From Unio delphinus (Eukaryota > Mollusca > Bivalvia > Unionida > Unionidae), in contig JAQISU010000155.1 of NCBI GenBank assembly GCA_029339505.1, forward strand, positions 21,916,001 to 21,980,000: a DNA stretch of 64,000 bases. The letters are read 5' to 3'. Each line of letters begins with the position of its first letter. Within the stretch, counting starts at the first letter, position 1. Positions 20,105-33,154 of the stretch are shown piece by piece. Both the position numbers and the translations under genes were made by a program. Under the pieces are notes generated by a model that worked only from the letters and a program-made list of their open reading frames with translations, had not been told where the DNA came from and did no database searches.

Positions 20105-20290
20105 GAAGAACGCTCCGGTGGCCTAGTGGTTAGAGCGTTTGCTGAAGAAGTGGGAGGTCGTGGGTTTGATACGTCTGGTTAGAGTGTCTGCTGCAGAAGC
20201 GGGAGGACGTAAGTTCGATCCCCGGCAGAGTCGAACAAAGACTTACAAAAATGGTACTTACAGCTGCCTCGCTTGGCGCTCAGGATTGCA
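20105..20290 (+). mobile_element. tRNA-SINE head(s), left arm of fold-back
   Basis: A-box-like GGTGGCCTAGTGGTTAGAGC and B-box-like GGGTTTGATACG, followed by a second, 5'-truncated head with a good B box (AGTTCGATCCC, 20212-20222). Then comes ACTTACAAAAATGGTACTTA and GCTGCCTCGC, the body shared with the opposite-strand SINE. The Pol III boxes are in tRNA order. Confidence 0.75.
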
Positions 20291-20552
20291 GTGTGACAGC
20301 TTATAGTGATGTCTAGCACTCGGGCATCATGCGGAAGACATTTAGCATGATGACCCACCCAGTCACGTAACGTTATTTTGACACCAGGCCGACCAGTCCT
20401 AACACTAACATCTTAATGCTAAGCACCAAACGAGGCAGCTGTTAGTACCATTTTTGTAAGTCTTTGGTTCGACTCGGCCGGGGATCGAACTCACGACCTC
20501 CCGCTTTCGCAGCAGACAATCTAACCACTAGGCCACAGGAACGGTCCCCCAT
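20291..20552 (-). mobile_element. tRNA-derived SINE with conserved core
   Basis: Minus strand: A box (GTGGCCTAGTGGTTAG, complement of 20521-20536), B box (GAGTTCGATCCCC, about 20479-20491), body, then GGACTGGTCGGCCTGGTGTC and GTGACTGGGTGGGTCATCAT. This last part resembles a central domain recurrent in mollusc SINEs. It is the full-order copy; its body pairs with the plus-strand arm, so about 120-150 bp on each side form an inverted repeat around a ~110-bp centre. Confidence 0.7.
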
Positions 20553-20559
20553 AAACATG

Positions 20560-22688
20560 ACGTTTTAAACACATTACATCCTATTCGTTATTTCTCTACC
20601 ACATAATAGCTTCTTTTTTTAAAAGTTGAACATTACTCATTTTTGTCAATATCGGTTTAGGTTGCTTAATATCTCTTGCCATTTATTGGCATTGTTGCTA
20701 ATTAATAATATTTTGAACAGAATATTATGGTGAAACTTCCCTCTTTTCAAATGGTAAGCATTGCAGTATTTTGTTTTCGTTAATCGATCGAATTCGGTAT
20801 GTTTTTCGCTTCAAGTTTGAAAATTTACACCATATTGTTAGTTATCCCCAAAATACGGTTTCGTCGTCTCGATCTTTTTCACGCTCGAGTGACTCTTGAT
20901 GATTGTAATTAACAATAAAGATGATTGCAATTAACAATAAAGAGATATAAAAACTGGTTTCAGACATTTTTTTTTGAAATATTAAGCATGTATTTGCATG
21001 TTTAAATCAACACACATCACTAATCAAAATTACGTCTTATGACTGAGTAGAAGTGTCAAATTATGGTGTGCAAAAGTATATTTCTAAACAGTAATTATGA
21101 TTTTCTCTTCTTTTTTTTTTTTTTTACAAAAATACATTGAAGTAAAATATAAACAAGAAAACTATATTCAGCACTATATGTTAACTTTCTTTTTCATCGA
21201 GTGGATCATGTGGCTACTACTTCATAGTTACACGATCTTAAGAATACACTGGCACTTCATCATAAACAGTTTCATTCATAACTAACCTGAAGAAAGGAGA
21301 AAAATCGTGATATTTGTGCAATTATCAAAAATTGAATATTTTACATTAAACAAATATGTACATGCATCAGTAAAATAACAAATCTTTACAACATACCTAA
21401 CAAGATTGCGTAAATAACGAGCATTCTTTTGAATAGAAGATGGACTGTATAATTCTTTATGTACATCGATATTACTGTAATTAATTGTTGCGATTTTCTG
21501 TGCTTTCTTGTCCGCATCGATTTTTTAAAACTTACGCTTCTTCTTCTGGTGTCAAAGATCAGTGTGGCCGCTGGACGTCAAACGAAGAGATATCGGCTGA
21601 AAATGGTGATGCAGCATCAATGTTTGACCATAAACTCGTTCACTATGTGGTGCTGGTCATTTTCTAAAATGTCATTAAAATGTTGACTTCTATTCAGCCT
21701 GTAATTATAAATAGGTCTGAATTACCTGTCATAAAATGTTGAAAACATACAAGCAATATATCGAAAACCAAATTAAACTATACCGAATACTGTATTTACG
21801 CATACTCACATATGTAAGCACCCGTACGATTCTAATTAATAAAATAACTTTCACCTTACCGAAATATCCTCTTTATTGATGTACATCGACATCATAATTC
21901 TCATGCTCTCGATTTTCCCCCGTGCTGTTTCAGTATTCATTTCAAATCTGGAAGATATATTTGGTATGGCGCTTAAGTCGATTTCGACATTTTAGCGATC
22001 TGCCTGTGAACAGTATTAATATTAGAACATTATAAAACTACACATAAGAACGCTAACGTGTTACATCTAAAATCAAAAGGATGTAGTTCACTACAATAGA
22101 ACGTCGTGTAGCCCAAGAAAAACAACGAAATATTTGATACAAGAAACATTATTTTCTTTTTTCTATTTTAAACTCATTGGACATATTTAGATTTTCATTA
22201 TTTAATTTGTATGGCAGAATGTTTTATTTGGATGGGTGATAGAGCTAGTAATCTTCCAGTATTTGTGATAGGGAGAAAGTAGGCAGCGTTCCACGTTTGT
22301 TCGCAAATTTTATTTTTAACCGTAGCTTAAGTACATCTAATGCGAATGGGCATGTCTATATTCTTAAAATATTTTGTTTGTAATGATATCTTACCTCAGG
22401 TTTTGAATTGCTTAGGTCACACACAAACTGAAAAGATATCTTTTTACGTCAAAGAATACTGTACTTGTAGCTTTTTAGACCTATAAATAGAAACATTTTC
22501 TTCAGATCATTCAGTTCATTCCATCGACGTTTTGTGATCAAATTTATTTTGAAAGACATTGAATATACTGAAACATGAACAATATCATGCGAGAAAGCGA
22601 CACTAGATACATAAAATTATTATAATTTTTTTTATTTGTTTTGTTATGCCCGTTCGTTTGCGGAATGATCGTAATATGATGTAGAAAA

Positions 22689-22731
<43 letters not shown>

Positions 22732-23100
22732 ACCAGTATTTCCACAGGCTCTGTTTTGCCATAGGCCGCAAATATCGCAATCTATGGCTTGCTGACGATG
22801 GGTACTGGTTTTCTGCAGTAACGCACGAAGACATTGTTTGATCTATTGATTTACTAGATATTATAATAACTAGTACCAAGAAAAGGAAAGACTGCAATTT
22901 ATAGAGCCACTGATAAATATCCAAGCAAACAAGTGCACGAGCTTTACAAAATGATATCTGGGACAATGCACTTGAAGAATAATAATTTGTATTGTTTTAA
23001 TTAGATGTCATTTTTTGTTATTAGTGAACGCCATAACATCTGTGCTAAATTGTAATTTCCTTTTCATAAAAGCTGGCTGTAATTAAGTCCAAATAATATT
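20560..23100. other. Intergenic, no gene seen
   Basis: AT-rich. It includes an (AATA)n run at 22687-22731. A 60-aa open frame ending at 21667 is locally GC-richer, with CGRWTSNEEISAENGDAAS, but matches nothing I know. Confidence 0.4.
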
Positions 23101-23126
23101 TGCTGCGAGAAGAAGAAACAAAGAAC

Positions 23127-23129
<3 letters not shown>

Positions 23130-23225
<96 letters not shown>

Positions 23226-23375
23226 TTATGGGTATGAAATGAAAAGTCCATTGATGTGGGGCGATATGTCCTGGGCCGAAACGTCCATTACCAGGTGGGG
23301 CGAAATGTCCATTGAAGTGGGGCGAAATGTCCTGGGCCGAAACGTCAATGGGGCGAAACGTCCAGGTACCGATAT
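23130..23375 (+). repeat. (GA)n-linked dispersed repeat, copy 2
   Basis: (GA)n of about 93 bp (23130-23222), GGAATTATGGGTATGA, GTCCATTGATGTGGGGC, then several iterations of GGGGCGAAATGTCC and GGGCCGAAACGTCC. Opposite orientation to 19730-19950. Confidence 0.7.
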
Positions 23376-23402
23376 ATTCATGTATACATCATACTTGTTT
23401 AT

Positions 23403-24187
23403 AATTCCATACATTGATCATATATGATGACAAATTTCATACATGAATCATATATGATGATAAATTTCATACATGAATCATATATGATGATAAATTTCAT
23501 ACATTGATCATATATGATAAATTTCATACATGAATCATATATGATGATAAATTTCATACATGAATCATATATGATGATAAATTTCATACATTGATCATAT
23601 ATGATAAATTTCATACATGAATCATATATGATGATAAATTTCATACATGAATCATATATGATGACAAATTTCATACATGAATCATATATGATGATAAATT
23701 TCATACATGAATCATATATGATGATAAATTTCATACATTGATCATATATGATAAATTTCATACATGAATCATATATGATGATAAATTTCATACATGAATC
23801 ATATATGATGATAAATTTCATACATTGATCATATATGATAAATTTCATACATGAATCATATATGATGATAAATTTCATACATGAATCATATATGATGATA
23901 AATTTCATACATTGATCATATATGATAAATTTCATACATGAATCATATATGATGATAAATTTCATACATGAATCATATATGATGATAAATTTCATACATT
24001 GATCATATATGATAAATTTCATACATGAATCATATATGATGATAAATTTCATACATGAATCATATATGATGATAAATTTCATACATGAATCATATATGAT
24101 GATAAATTTCATACATGAATCATATATGATGATAAATTTCATACATGAATCATATATGATGATAAATTTCATACATGAATCATATAC
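23403..24187. repeat. 30/27-bp satellite with 87-bp higher-order unit
   Basis: About 26 units of ATGAATCATATATGATGATAAATTTCATAC type (30 bp) mixed with 27-bp units having TTGATCATATATGATAAATT. The central part repeats as 30+30+27 (87 bp), at least six times. Each unit contains the palindrome ATCATATATGAT. Because units are multiples of three, the minus strand stays open for 257 codons, which is an artefact. Confidence 0.95.
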
Positions 24188-24330
24188 ATGTTAAGATCCA
24201 TATCTCAATCGTATATGTTGATAAAATCTATGCAATGATCAAATCCATTGAGAAATGATCAGCTTTGTGAGCATTTTGTTGAAAGTTCATTCTTTGATTG
24301 TATCCATTGAGAAACGATACCAATTTGTTA

Positions 24331-24440
24331 GATCCATTGTTGAACTTTGCGTTCATGTGTACTGTGCTAAATTAATTCATCATTCATTTGCACTGTACTA
24401 AACATCTCATTCATGTCAGTGTTAAGTGTTTTCACTGATT
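24331..24440 (+). repeat. Diverged direct repeat, copy 1
   Basis: TCCATTGTTGAACTTTGCGT, ATTCATTTGCACTGTACTAA, ACATCTCATTCATG and AGTGTTTTCA occur in the same order at 26281-26390. Confidence 0.7.
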
Positions 24441-24816
24441 CCTGATCCAGCTTGGTTTCACCCTGTTACAGTGGCAAAAACCTGGCAAGAATCTTATGCA
24501 CTAACATTGGACACACTCCACAACAAACATGTTGTCTGTTCTTGTGCATGGGGTGTGTGTAGTTTAATTCTGTCTGTATAATGATGACAAATCTTTATCC
24601 TTATATCGACAATATTCACAGCAACTGAAGGGGGATTTTCTAGTTTGTCATAACACTTTTATTAAATTTTGTCCAGATGTTGTTCCGACAATCTAAAACT
24701 ACATGTTATATTTAGAAGAGATCACATTTGATTGTAGAGGTAAAACTTCATTATTGATGGTATAGCAACTTCAATTCTGTCATATTTCATCCTAGTTTGA
24801 CTGGTGTGTGTGTGTG

Positions 24817-24879
<63 letters not shown>

Positions 24880-25086
24880 TCTCAATAAAGGAGTTAAAAC
24901 TTTTTCTGGCAGAACACTTTTTTTGTGTTTTGTGGTCAGTTTTGCACAAAATTAAACATATTGTATAAATAGCATACCCCAAGAGTCTGTGATTTCATGA
25001 TAAATGCAAATAATGAATGATTCCACCATATCAATGAACCTTTCAGAGCACTGCATTTTGTCATTGACTATGACTATCATCAGTGC

Positions 25087-25179
25087 CACAAACTGTCGTT
25101 GTACAAGTGATTGCACCAAACTGTTGTTGTACAAGTGATTGCACCAAACTGTCGTTGTACAAGTGATTGCACCAAACTG
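25087..25179 (+). repeat. 28-bp tandem repeat, three copies
   Basis: CAAACTGTCGTTGTACAAGT plus GATTGCAC, at 28-bp spacing (25092, 25120, 25148, partial at 25176). Confidence 0.9.
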
Positions 25180-26280
25180 CATAACACATGCAATATGTGG
25201 TGGTTAAACTTTACAAAGTTCCACTTACTATACAAATGTGTTGTTTAGGTCTTTAACTAAATTTCGCAATTTTGGGCCTGAGATGATCTGAATGTCGAAC
25301 TTGTTGATGCATTCTATGCCACATGAGCAATATTAAATTAATAATCATCCTACCACTGTGTACCTTAAACGGGAAAGACTTGTAGCATGGCCGTCGTGTA
25401 CCTCATCTGGACCAACTGTTAGCACAGCCACAGTGTAAATAATTTATGCATAATTTACATAAAGTGTTTTTGTACGGCTGAAATGTTCGCTTACATGTTA
25501 ACGTGCAACCTTTGGATGGAAAAGTTTGATATACAATGGACATCACTGTTAGAGACAATATATGACCTGTTATACACTGTAGTGAAGAAGATAAGGTGTG
25601 ATTGTCTCAATGTTGCTATAGTATTGCAAAGCATATCAAGGGAGATACCCACTCTAATCATTTCCTCAGGATTAGAACTTGAGTTATATCCCTCCACTAA
25701 CTTGCAGGATTTTATAGGGATCAAACCATTAATTAAATTACCACAGAACCAAATGTTGACATTTAAAAAATTTGGTATTACATTAGTATACGAACCATAC
25801 ATGCTTCAATTTCTAAGAGTATGATGTTTTTTGTCTTGAACAACAACTTTGTGCTAAAAGTTCATATACAATTTTATAAGGAAATTAAATACTGGAATCA
25901 AAATAAAAGTAATTAAATACTTGATTTTTTTTTCTACTATAGTACAAAGATTTAAAATTTATGAAATTGATAAAGCAAATATTAAATCCTTTTATTATCA
26001 ATTGGTGCATTTCAAAATATTTAGTACCATATTTTTTTCTATTTCCCCATCACTTTGTGTTCTGGCTAATAAAATTATTTGCCCAATACCTTGTAGGTCA
26101 AATACTCAAAAGAGCTAAATTTAGGTGCATCATTATTATAAACACAAAGTGTACTTAGTAATAGACTGTAATCATCATGCCACTGACTTTGAGGGATGAA
26201 ATCCCTCCACAATCCGAATAATTCATTTGTTGGGTCGCTTGATCAAGCATCTTCTGCTGTTTGCTTCTATATCTGTAATA

Positions 26281-26390
26281 TCCATTGTTGAACTTTATGT
26301 GCAATATTGTCTTAATTCATCCTTCATTTGCATTGTAATAAACATCTCATTCATGGAACTGTGTCAAGTGTTTTCAGTGGATGCCAATCT
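26281..26390 (+). repeat. Diverged direct repeat, copy 2
   Basis: Matches 24331-24440. About 1.9 kb apart in the same orientation. Confidence 0.7.
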
Positions 26391-28898
26391 TACTCTGTTG
26401 ATGCTGTCATTATTCTATGCAAATAAATTATGAAATATATTTCTAGTTGTTGCTTAGTAATAATCTCACACCAAGGAAGCAAAGATTGTTATGTACACAC
26501 AAGAAAATCTATTTTGATCTATTAAAACTATCTATAGAATACAAGCCTATACAACAAACAGGTTTGAAACCTGTTCACATATATGCTCAATCAGATCACA
26601 CCTTCAATATCAGGATGTCAGTCCTAATTAAATTAAAGTCAGTCAAGATCTGTTAAGCCTACATACTAAGTTTGATCAAAGTCTGCTCAGATATATGACC
26701 ACCAGATGGGTAAGCTCACTCAGATACAAAATTATCTTGCTGATATGAAATATAACCAATTAAGATCTGAATGATTCATTGTTCTTCTTGATTACTGTCA
26801 ATGTCAGGTTACCAAAATTATTTCATTTGTACATGTTCAGTTTACTGATAAGCATCTACTCCTCTTTAAACATTTATTAGTAAATTTAGTTCAGAAACAT
26901 TACTAGTTGCCCGTAACTAGTTAAATTGACTAAATGCTGAATAATTACCCACTGTGCCAATTTTACTTATCTTATAGCTGTCCTTACCCATATTCATCCA
27001 GATTTATGCTAAAAAAAAGCCTGCATCATTTTTACAAGTAACTCTTGATGGACTGATGTGTTGTTCCAAACTCTTGATGATGGAGGATGGACAATATACA
27101 AAGTACTAATTATAGTGCTCAAAGAAAAAGAAAAATCAATTATAGTTACATTTTATTAAGCAGAATCAACATATTAATTTTAAAGCATGTGCATCAGATT
27201 ACAATAAATTAACATCTAAAAGGTAAAAACTTATGGAAAGAGAAATTCAAAATTTTATGCTTGGTTAATGGACAGAAACAAACCTTGCACTGCAAACCAC
27301 ACATTATTCCAGGTGACACACAGATGTCAATTCATGCCTGTTTCATGTTATAATGTAGTCTTCCACTGTATCTGACTTGAACAATCTTATGTCAATGCCT
27401 GAGGCCTTAAAAATGTTTCTATAAATAAGTAGTCAAGACAAAATCTACTTGTGCAAGGCAAACAACCCTTAAATATTAAACTTGCTGTAATCAAACTCTC
27501 AGTAAAAGTAAAGTTACACATGCTTATAAAATATGATGTAGTATCTCTAATTGGGCCCATTCTGCATTGTAGTTTTCTGTCTGCATAATTTGCAGCAAGT
27601 CTATCAACCACAAATTAAGGGTATTCAACCTGATTCAGCGAGTGAAGACTTAGAATTCTGAAACTCAGTCACCAAAAACCACAAGTATTAAAATCTAAAA
27701 TAAACAAATATTTACAAACAAAGAATCAAAGTGATGAATGTAAATAATTATTTCCTACTTCAGTTCCATTCAGCAGAAAATAATCAATTTACCAAACAGT
27801 TTATTAAGACATCAATGTAAACACAAACAATTACAATTAATAATATCTTGAATATTTTACAATACTGGGCACATTAAGTCATATAAATATAAAACATGTG
27901 ATTATCTGAGAAATCCAATGGTATACTGTTTAACAACTAGAAGTAAACATGATGAAAAGACTATCATATGACCAAGTTATAATTTCAATAATGGCACTGG
28001 CAATTAAGAAAGAAGAAAGCTTATTAATATTTACTGAAGCTATTTTAGTAAAATTCAAAAGTTGTTGCTCGTTTATAAGTCCATAGATAATGCCAATTTT
28101 AAACTGGCATATTTTAAATGAAATTGTCTTTCTTCTTTGTCCCAAACTTAGGTTATATTATATGTTTTTTTTCTTCTGATTATATATATAGACCACCTAA
28201 ACACACGCTTCTTGGTGATTTTTTTTTTTTTTTACAAGCTTGTTTATTTATTTGTTTTGTTGCTGAGAATCCTGCTGAATAATCCATTATTTTATTCATT
28301 AAACATTCTGTGGCATAATATTTTACAAGCAAGATAGAAGAAAGATGGGGGTGGGGTGAAAGCATATGGCCATTTTACTTTTAAATAGCAAATGACTGAA
28401 ATGGTTCACTAATGTTCCAAAATGGAAGGTAACTGTACAGAAATGGATCAAATGGTAAGCTTACAAGTTTCATGTATGAATATATACATGTATCAAGGAA
28501 AATTAGTAGCATACAGCTATCTGCATGTTTTCTTCATAAGAGCTGATCAGATCATTCAAGTTTACATCATTAGAAATTCTTATGTGATTGGTGGGAATTT
28601 ACATATTTCTCACATCTGCAAAAAATACTTTTACAAATGCATTGGAATTCATCACTGAAATCATTACATAATAAACATATTTAATTTGCTCTCTCAGTGT
28701 TTAATTAATGACAGTGTTCAATATTTAATGTGAGTTATACATCTACATGTACATATGTACAAGACTTAAAGTGACTGGCCTTTATAAAACTATCTTTTTC
28801 TGAACATGCTAAAAGTAACTATCAGCATAACATTTACAGATGATTCAGGAAAGATAGTGAAAAAATAACAGGTTGCAGAATGGGCCCATTAACATAAT

Positions 28899-28902
<4 letters not shown>

Positions 28903-28971
<69 letters not shown>

Positions 28972-28994
28972 GTATATATATGTGTATATGTATA

Positions 28995-29084
<90 letters not shown>
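28903..29084. repeat. Interrupted (TA)n / TATG microsatellite
   Basis: About 180 bp of TA with a central 40-bp TATG/TGTA-interrupted zone. Confidence 0.95.
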
Positions 29085-29088
<4 letters not shown>

Positions 29089-29828
29089 GCGTAACAAACT
29101 TACTGAATATATTGATCTACATGTGTATAATTTATCATGAATTAATTGTAAATCTCTTGTATCAGTTTGTAGCAGACATGTCAAACTGTTATACATCAAG
29201 GTGAATCCAGAATGGAGATTGTGAGTGAGAGGAGGGGTGAATTGGCTAAACCATTGTTTTTAATAAATTAGTATACTTTTCAATGAAAAACAAAGAAAGT
29301 TGATGTTTTTTAAGCAAAACTGCCCCTTTTTCTCAAACTGAATTTCCATATAAAAACATCTGGGTTTCACCCTTGACACAACAGGACATCACTTACTTAG
29401 AAAATGTGTTCAAACTGAACAAGTTATTAATTTGATGCATACAAATATTCAAAGCCATAAAAACTGGAAACTCAATCCACCAAGAGTCAAGGTGTATTTT
29501 CAATGCAAGTACAACAGAATCCGCTAATATACAAAGACATCTAACCAAATATTTAAAGAAATAATTGGACAAAGAAAAGTTAAGGTGACAATACAGACTG
29601 AATATTATGTCATGCAAAATAAATAACACCACAACAAATAACAACAAAACAAAGCTATAATATATATCAGTTTTCAAGTTGTTGTACTAATGGAAGTGCA
29701 GATCAAGTCTCACCCTGTGATATTCTTAATGTTGTACTGATTAAGTGAAGAGACAGTCTCATCTGCTACAGTTCCAATATCTTACTTTTGCAGTTTACCA
29801 TAAAAAATGTCCAAATGAAGTAACAATC

Positions 29829-30535
29829 GGTTGGTTGGTTTCATTTAAATAGCACTTTAAACACATTGTGGGCTATACTATAAAAGTCTATGCATACTAA
29901 TCATACTAGTCTAATCATAATTTTACAAGTAAATCTTTCATCAAATATTTATTAAAGATGGTAAAAAAAAAACAATAAATGCAATCCAAAAAATGTTAAC
30001 TGCTATATTGTAGGTGATAAAAAAGCATAGATACAATAATGTGGGCTAACTAAAATTACAGTATCAAATGAAGTGAGATTTGGTTGGTTGGTTTCGTTGA
30101 AATGGCACCTTAAACACATTGCGGGCTATACCATGACATGGAAATGGGAGATAAGTCCCTATTCTAAGCATACAGCAAGGCAGGCAACATAGCTTGTGAC
30201 ACATTCAAAATATATATGCAAAATCATGAATTGAATTGTTCCATGTAAAAGCCAGTTAAACCAATTTAAATTAAAAAATTAACACACTAAAAGTACATTG
30301 TTTTCATCTGAATTCGTAGATAAATGGTACAAATGAAATCATTACACCTATAAAAATCTACGCATACTGCACAAATCATAATTTTACAATTAATTCTTTC
30401 ATCAAATATTGATTGCGGATGGTGAAAAAACCATAAAATGCAATCAGAAAAATGTTAACTGCTGTATTGAAGGTGTTAAAAGCATAGATACAATACTGTG
30501 GGCTTAACTAAAATTACAGTATTACAGGAATGAAA
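29829..30535 (+). repeat. Diverged segmental tandem duplication
   Basis: 29829-30065 recurs from about 30082. Both copies open with GGTTGGTTGGTTTC and TTAAACACATTG-GGGCTATAC. Both contain CATAATTTTACAA, CTTTCATCAAATATT, AAATGCAATC-AAAAATGTTAA and GCATAGATACAAT. Copy 2 has about 210 extra bp (30135-30345) between the head and the rest. Confidence 0.75.
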
Positions 30536-31021
30536 ACTATGATCTATTATTTGCATGGAAAGATGCATATAATTGTTATATCAACTACTTCAATGTATAA
30601 TTATTCAACATAATCTAGCAACAGAGTCCAGCATATCAACTACTTTAATGTGATTATTATAATTATCCAACCAAGTTCAGCATATCAACAACTTCGATGT
30701 CATCATTATAATTATACTAATAAATTCACCATTACTTATAATTTCTCAAAACATAATCAGAAAGCAAACTTTTTACTCACATTAACAAACAATGGGAAGA
30801 GGTGGGGAAGAAATTACAAGTGTTAATAAAAAAAGCATGTATACACATGTACAAAACTGTTCAATCAATACCATGCTGCACATATATCCAATCCTGCTTG
30901 AAGCCATACTGTTATTACACTTTGATAATCAATAAATGAATAGGTCAAAAGGTCTACTTATTACATTATGTTTGTCACATCTCATGAAAATTTGACTGTA
31001 ACATCTGTAGTACAGTAAATG

Positions 31022-31291
31022 TGTCTTAAAAGACAAGATTCTCAATGTATGGTTATATTCTGACCTGTCATGAGTGACTACCTGTCTTGAAAGACAAGAT
31101 TCTTAATGTATGGTTATATTCTGACCTGTCATGAGTGACTACCTGTCTTGAAAAACAAGATTCTCAATGTATGGATATATTCTGACATGTCATGAGTGAC
31201 TACTTGTCTTGAAAGACAAGATTCTCAATGTATGGATATATTCTGACCTGTCATGAGTGACTACATGTCTTGAAAGACAAGATTCTTAATG
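31022..31291 (+). repeat. 61-bp tandem repeat, about 4.4 copies
   Basis: Units with GACAAGATTCTCAATGTATG and TTCTGACCTGTCATGAGTGA start at 31031, 31092, 31153, 31214 and 31275, exactly 61 bp apart and about 95 percent alike by eye. Confidence 0.9.
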
Positions 31292-32910
31292 TTTTGATTT
31301 AGTATTATGACTTCTTTTGAGAGACCATGATTTTCTGGCAGTTTTTTCAAGGCAGCCTATATTGTATATTTTCAGGCTTAAATGTTCCAGAAGGAAATGT
31401 CTCTCAGAAATCAATGCCTTTTGCACTGAAACATAGGTGTCATTAATTACAGTAACTGAACTGAAATAAACATCAATTATGCGAGATATACATAAAAAGA
31501 AAACATTTATGTACATAAAATAAGATGTAAATCATCATATAATCACAGGATTATCAAAAATGCACCAAATTTACTATGAAAAAGAACCTCAACACACAAT
31601 ATTTTAACTAAAGCTGTATAATTACTCTAATTATAAATTTTCTGTTACTGTAAAAAAAATTATTAAGAAATGATAAGCAAACATATATATATATATATAT
31701 ATATTGAATTGATTGGTAAGTTATTCTGAATGCATATCAAGATAGCAGATTTAAATTACAAGATTTTAAAAAGAATTGCTTCATATTTAGTAAGACATAA
31801 TTATAAGCTTAAAATGCAAATGACATCTACCAGCATATGTTAAAAACTACAGTACTGATTAAATTAAATGGAAATCAAGCATCATACAATCAAAATGTAG
31901 TTTTGGTTTGTATTTATGTGTTGTTTATTTTTAACAACACTTAATCTAATTCAATAAATAATATAAAACATTACTATGTCAAATATATATCTATATTTTT
32001 AAACAATCATTAATGTCACCTTGGAAATCAGAGGAAAAAAATTAAAAAAATTATGTCAAAATTTAAAATATTCATGTTTTATAAATATTTTATTTATTCA
32101 AAAAATGTTTAAATTTAAAAAATTCACATGTATACATACATCAAAACACAAGTTCAGATACATATTATTCAACACTTTTGCTGAAAAACAGACTGTCTAA
32201 GAAATTAATACAAAAATCTTTCATAACAACTTTGCATTGTTAAATAAAAATGTTAGATAAAATATTGAAATATTCAAACTGTATGTCATTATGCCATTAT
32301 GCATTAGACAAGTCAGAGTTAAAAAACTGTAGGGTTGGATTTCTATTTACACACTTTACACTTGATCTATTAATTAATCTTTTTGGAAATATAATTCAGA
32401 TTGTTTATATAACTGTTATTTTTTGCTGTTGTTCATGTTTTAAATGGTCTATACGTAAGTACATTCATTTTGTATTTTACTTCTATTAGAACACTAACAA
32501 ATTTATGTACATGTATAGATCAAAACCACATATGAATTTGTCCTTTTGTACTTTTAAAACTATGCTTATTAGATAGGAATGCATGATCATTAGTTTTGTC
32601 AGCATATAAGTAAACAGTGATATGATTTATTTATACATATATACCTATCATAGATTATATATTAATCCAAATCTTTACTTGCATAATCAGGAATACTAGT
32701 AGAAAATGGCACTGATGTTGATCTTCACGATTATCAGCCCACAGATAAATAGACAATAATTAAAAGTATGCAGATTAGTGGTCACTGTGGTCAATGTTGT
32801 ACTGGAGACTGGCATCTATTTTGTTTGTAAATTTTGTTTTAAATAACAGATACATGGAACTGAAGTCAAAATTGTCAGTGTTTCATCTGAAAGTTACATG
32901 GATGCCCATG
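31292..32910. other. 3' flank of RNF213-like gene
   Basis: AT-rich, no exon seen. The part next to 32911 is presumably the 3' UTR on the minus strand. Confidence 0.5.
32626..32631 (-). terminator. Candidate poly(A) signal of RNF213-like gene
   Basis: AATAAA on the minus strand, about 280 bp after the stop codon. Position only. Confidence 0.35.
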
Positions 32911-33070
32911 TCAATATCTTTGTCTCTTTTTCTGCTGCAGACACTGGTAAGTTAGTGTCCAGGTGGCCACACAGAATTTGGATAGAACATCATCAGGAAA
33001 AGTGTCAAGTCCAACAACATGGAACTCTTGATCTTTTTCTGTCATCAGAGCAAACATATAGTCTTTGAAC
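32911..33070 (-). CDS. RNF213: RNF213-like E3 ligase, terminal exon
   Basis: Acceptor TTATGTTCCTTTCAG|G. The exon starts with one base completing the codon split with the previous exon, then FKDYMFALMTEKDQEFHVVG, FPDDVLSKFCVATW and a basic end QQKKRQRY, stop TGA at 32913-32911. It corresponds to the last ~50 residues of RNF213, where a similar V-x-x-W-containing tail closes the protein. A short block present between this and the preceding exon in vertebrate RNF213 is shorter here, but phases join cleanly. Confidence 0.8.
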
Positions 33071-33105
33071 CTGAAAGGAACATAATTTGTGTCAAATGTT
33101 GTTAA

Positions 33106-33154
<49 letters not shown>

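Larger units (their letters stand above)
24188..31021. other. Intergenic, AT-rich, no gene seen
   Basis: No domain or spliced gene recognised. The open frames at 25483-25824 (+) and 25491-25802 (-) overlap each other and have no recognisable motif. It contains the repeats listed separately and a (GA)n run at 24822-24876. Confidence 0.5.

Noticed and set aside
20105..20240. Possible true tRNA genes
   Set aside because: A and B boxes are present but the cloverleaf is not complete, and the sequence runs into a SINE body; the second head lacks its 5' part.
23399..24172. 257-aa open frame made of MKFIIIYDSC repeats
   Set aside because: Satellite of 30/27-bp units; the opposite strand is open too in part. 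Not a protein gene.
23403..24187. CRISPR-like regular spacing of the 30-bp units
   Set aside because: No variable spacers: the units abut directly, the genome is eukaryotic, and there are no cas genes.
25483..25824. 113-aa (+) and 103-aa (-) overlapping frames
   Set aside because: Mutually antisense, with no motif, splice context or repeat homology; treated as chance open frames.
28873..29204. IY-repeat open frames on both strands
   Set aside because: Translation of the (TA)n microsatellite.
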